Below are positions 6,598-7,853 of a stretch of 7,853 nucleotides of DNA, piece by piece. Source of the stretch: an uncultured Oscillospiraceae bacterium (GTDB lineage Bacteria; Bacillota; Clostridia; Oscillospirales; Oscillospiraceae); the NCBI GenBank assembly GCA_900763995.1, contig CAAFMK010000107.1, positions 1 through 7,853 on the forward strand. Reading direction: 5' to 3'. The notes under the pieces are model-generated. The model saw only the letters and a program-made list of their open reading frames with translations. It was not told where the DNA came from and did no database searches. Made by a program: the position numbers and the translations under genes. The stretch's first letter is position 1, and every line of letters begins with the position of its first letter.

Positions 6598-6616
6598 TCC
6601 ATTGACTTCCAATGGA
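6598..6616. promoter_or_regulatory. Perfect 19-bp dyad, putative operator
   Basis: TCCATTG (6598-6604) and CAATGGA (6610-6616) are perfect reverse complements around the 5-nt centre ACTTC. The site covers the -35 box of the rightward promoter, the classic place for a repressor. The half-site TCCATT recurs at 6539-6544, overlapping the leftward -10. The cognate regulator is not in the window and the sequence does not match an operator I recognise with confidence. Confidence 0.5.
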
Positions 6617-6629
6617 TAAATGCTATAAT
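6602..6629 (+). promoter_or_regulatory. Predicted sigma-A promoter for the antiporter gene
   Basis: TTGACT (-35, 6602-6607) and TATAAT (-10, 6624-6629, perfect consensus) are spaced by 16 bases, and TGC before the -10 makes an extended -10. This is the best promoter in the window. Transcription would begin near 6636, giving a leader of about 50 nt before the ATG at 6688. Confidence 0.8.
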
Positions 6630-6641
6630 ACAGCATGGAAG

Positions 6642-6659
6642 GCCGGAGGGGATTCCGGC
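6642..6659 (+). promoter_or_regulatory. Stem-loop in the antiporter leader
   Basis: GCCGGA (6642-6647) pairs perfectly with TCCGGC (6654-6659) around a 6-nt loop, and flanking bases add a G-U and an A-U pair. It sits within a few nucleotides of the predicted 5' end of the mRNA. No T run follows, so it is not a terminator. A 5' stabilising hairpin or a small regulatory structure are possible. Confidence 0.45.
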
Positions 6660-6687
6660 TTAACTTTTGAGGGGGGGACAGGAATCT

Positions 6688-7853
6688 ATGGACTCCTATA
6701 CTTATCTGCTGCTTCTGGCTCTGATTTTGCTCTCAACCAAGGTGCTGGGACTGGCCACAGAACACATCCATATGCCCCAGGTGGTGGGGGCTCTGCTGGC
6801 TGGTATCATTCTTGGTCCCAGCGGCTTTGGTGTGCTGGAGAGCACAGATTTTCTTGTGAAAACGGCGGAAATTGGCGTGATCATGCTGATGTTCACCGCC
6901 GGAATTGACACCGATATGAAGGAGCTCAAGCAGACGGGGCCCCAGGCGGTGGTCATTGCGACTTTTGGTGTATTGGTGCCTCTTGTGCTGTGCGGAGGGC
7001 TGTACTTCTTCTTTTTTGGTGGGGAGATAACAGCGGAAAATCTTTTGAAAGCGGCGTTTGTCGGCTCCGTATTCTCCGCAACCTCAGTGTCCATCACAGT
7101 GGAGACATTAAATGAAATGGGCAAGCTGAAAAGCCACACAGGGACAACCCTGCTCAGTGCCGCACTGATCGACGATATTCTGGGAATCGTGGTGCTGTCC
7201 ATTCTCAGTGGATTCAGCTCTGGGGACTCCAATCCCATGTTGGTACTGGGCCGTATTGGTCTGTTTTTTCTGTTTACACTGGCAGTTGGACTGGTCATGG
7301 GGCGCATCTTTTCCTATATCGCCCAGGAGCACTGGCACAGCCGCCGGGTGGCCATATGGGCCCTGGCATTTTGTCTGCTGATGGCATACTGCGCCGAGGA
7401 GTGGTTTGGTGTGGCGGATATTACAGGGGCCTATTTTGCTGGACTGATTTTATGCAATGTGGCAAAGGCACGGCAGTTTGTGGCAAAAAAATTCACCGTC
7501 ACCGCCTACATGATCTTCACCCCTGTATTTTTTGCCAGTGTTGGTATGAAAACGGATCTTAAGACCATGAACTCAGATATTTTCTTCTTTGCTGTACTGT
7601 TGGCGGCGGCGGCTGTGTTGTCCAAAATCGTGGGATGCGGTCTGGGCAGTCTGACCTGTAGGATGAGCCGCCACCAGTCTCTGGTGGTGGGCATCGGTAT
7701 GGTGGCCAGAGGTGAGGTCGCCCTGATGGTGGCCCAAAAGGGGATCAACGCTGGCATGATCGATCCTGTAATTATGCCAGCCATTGTGCTGAGTGTGATC
7801 GCCTCGGCGCTGTTGACCCCTGTGCTGCTGAAAATGGCGATTGCAAAGGGGCC
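6688..7853 (+). CDS. CPA2-family cation:proton antiporter (Na+/H+ exchanger type), 3' end cut by the window
   Basis: The first 388 residues of a polytopic membrane protein; the frame is still open at the right edge. It matches the Na+(K+)/H+ exchanger domain: PQVVGALLAGIILGPSGFG (30-48) in the first helices, FTAGIDTDMKEL (69-80), the unwound-helix segment SATSVSITVETL (130-141), the ion-binding pair in LIDDILG (Asp162-Asp163), TPVFFASVGM (278-287) and ARGEVAL (Arg341, Glu343). The Asp-Asp pair resembles electrogenic NapA-type antiporters. Many CPA2 proteins add a C-terminal TrkA-N/TrkA-C domain, which would lie outside the window. The ATG is preceded by ACAGGA (4-nt spacing) and a GAGGGGGGG tract slightly further back. 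It is divergent from the reductase and has its own strong promoter. Which cation it moves is unknown. Confidence 0.92.
   Translation, partial: MDSYTYLLLLALILLSTKVLGLATEHIHMPQVVGALLAGIILGPSGFGVLESTDFLVKTAEIGVIMLMFTAGIDTDMKELKQTGPQAVVIATFGVLVPLVLCGGLYFFFFGGEITAENLLKAAFVGSVFSATSVSITVETLNEMGKLKSHTGTTLLSAALIDDILGIVVLSILSGFSSGDSNPMLVLGRIGLFFLFTLAVGLVMGRIFSYIAQEHWHSRRVAIWALAFCLLMAYCAEEWFGVADITGAYFAGLILCNVAKARQFVAKKFTVTAYMIFTPVFFASVGMKTDLKTMNSDIFFFAVLLAAAAVLSKIVGCGLGSLTCRMSRHQSLVVGIGMVARGEVALMVAQKGINAGMIDPVIMPAIVLSVIASALLTPVLLKMAIAKG

Noticed and set aside
6702..7307. A 201-codon minus-strand frame opposite the antiporter
   Set aside because: The plus strand encodes clear CPA2 motifs throughout; the antisense frame is Ser/Thr/Pro-rich shadow sequence.
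1..7853. CRISPR arrays, tRNA or rRNA genes, insertion sequences and attachment sites
   Set aside because: No regularly spaced repeats, tRNA-like cloverleaf, transposase motifs or terminal inverted repeats were seen; nearly all bases are in confident metabolic or transport genes.

Overview
The window looks like chromosomal DNA from a GC-moderate Clostridia-type Firmicute, perhaps a gut Oscillospiraceae/Lachnospiraceae relative. This is inferred from strong AGGAGG-type ribosome binding sites, tight gene packing, a CobA-HemD fusion next to a separate precorrin-2 dehydrogenase, a short Gram-positive-style lipoprotein signal, and a ferredoxin-type siroheme reductase. The genus cannot be fixed from the sequence alone.

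Layout. Six genes run leftward on the minus strand from about 6495 to 59. In transcription order they are: a siroheme/[4Fe-4S] sulfite or nitrite reductase; a class III substrate-binding lipoprotein; a FecCD/BtuC-type permease; its ATPase; a precorrin-2 dehydrogenase (putative sirohydrochlorin ferrochelatase); and a CobA-HemD fusion. A strong hairpin terminator sits between the reductase and the lipoprotein gene. The five genes after it are packed with overlaps or a 10-nt gap and look like one translationally coupled unit. A seventh gene, a CPA2-type cation:proton antiporter, starts at 6688 on the plus strand and runs off the right edge. The 6496-6687 gap between the divergent genes holds a recognisable promoter in each direction and a perfect 19-bp dyad over the antiporter -35 box.

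How the genes fit together. HemD makes uroporphyrinogen III, CobA methylates it to precorrin-2, and the dehydrogenase oxidises (and perhaps iron-loads) it toward siroheme. Siroheme is the cofactor of the reductase encoded at the head of the cluster. The embedded ABC importer belongs to the iron-chelate/heme/cobalamin/molybdate class. Its substrate is unknown, but its position suggests it supplies metal or a precursor to this pathway, or imports a substrate linked to the reductase. No HemA/L, HemB, HemC or dedicated electron-donor protein is encoded in the window.

Most notable observations: the reductase keeps all four cluster cysteines and three of the four active-site basic residues, but has Cys87 where the family's TTRQ arginine normally sits; the importer is embedded in a siroheme cluster; a terminator splits enzyme from cofactor genes; and the divergent promoter region is palindromic. 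No long stretch (>300 bases) is without a gene.
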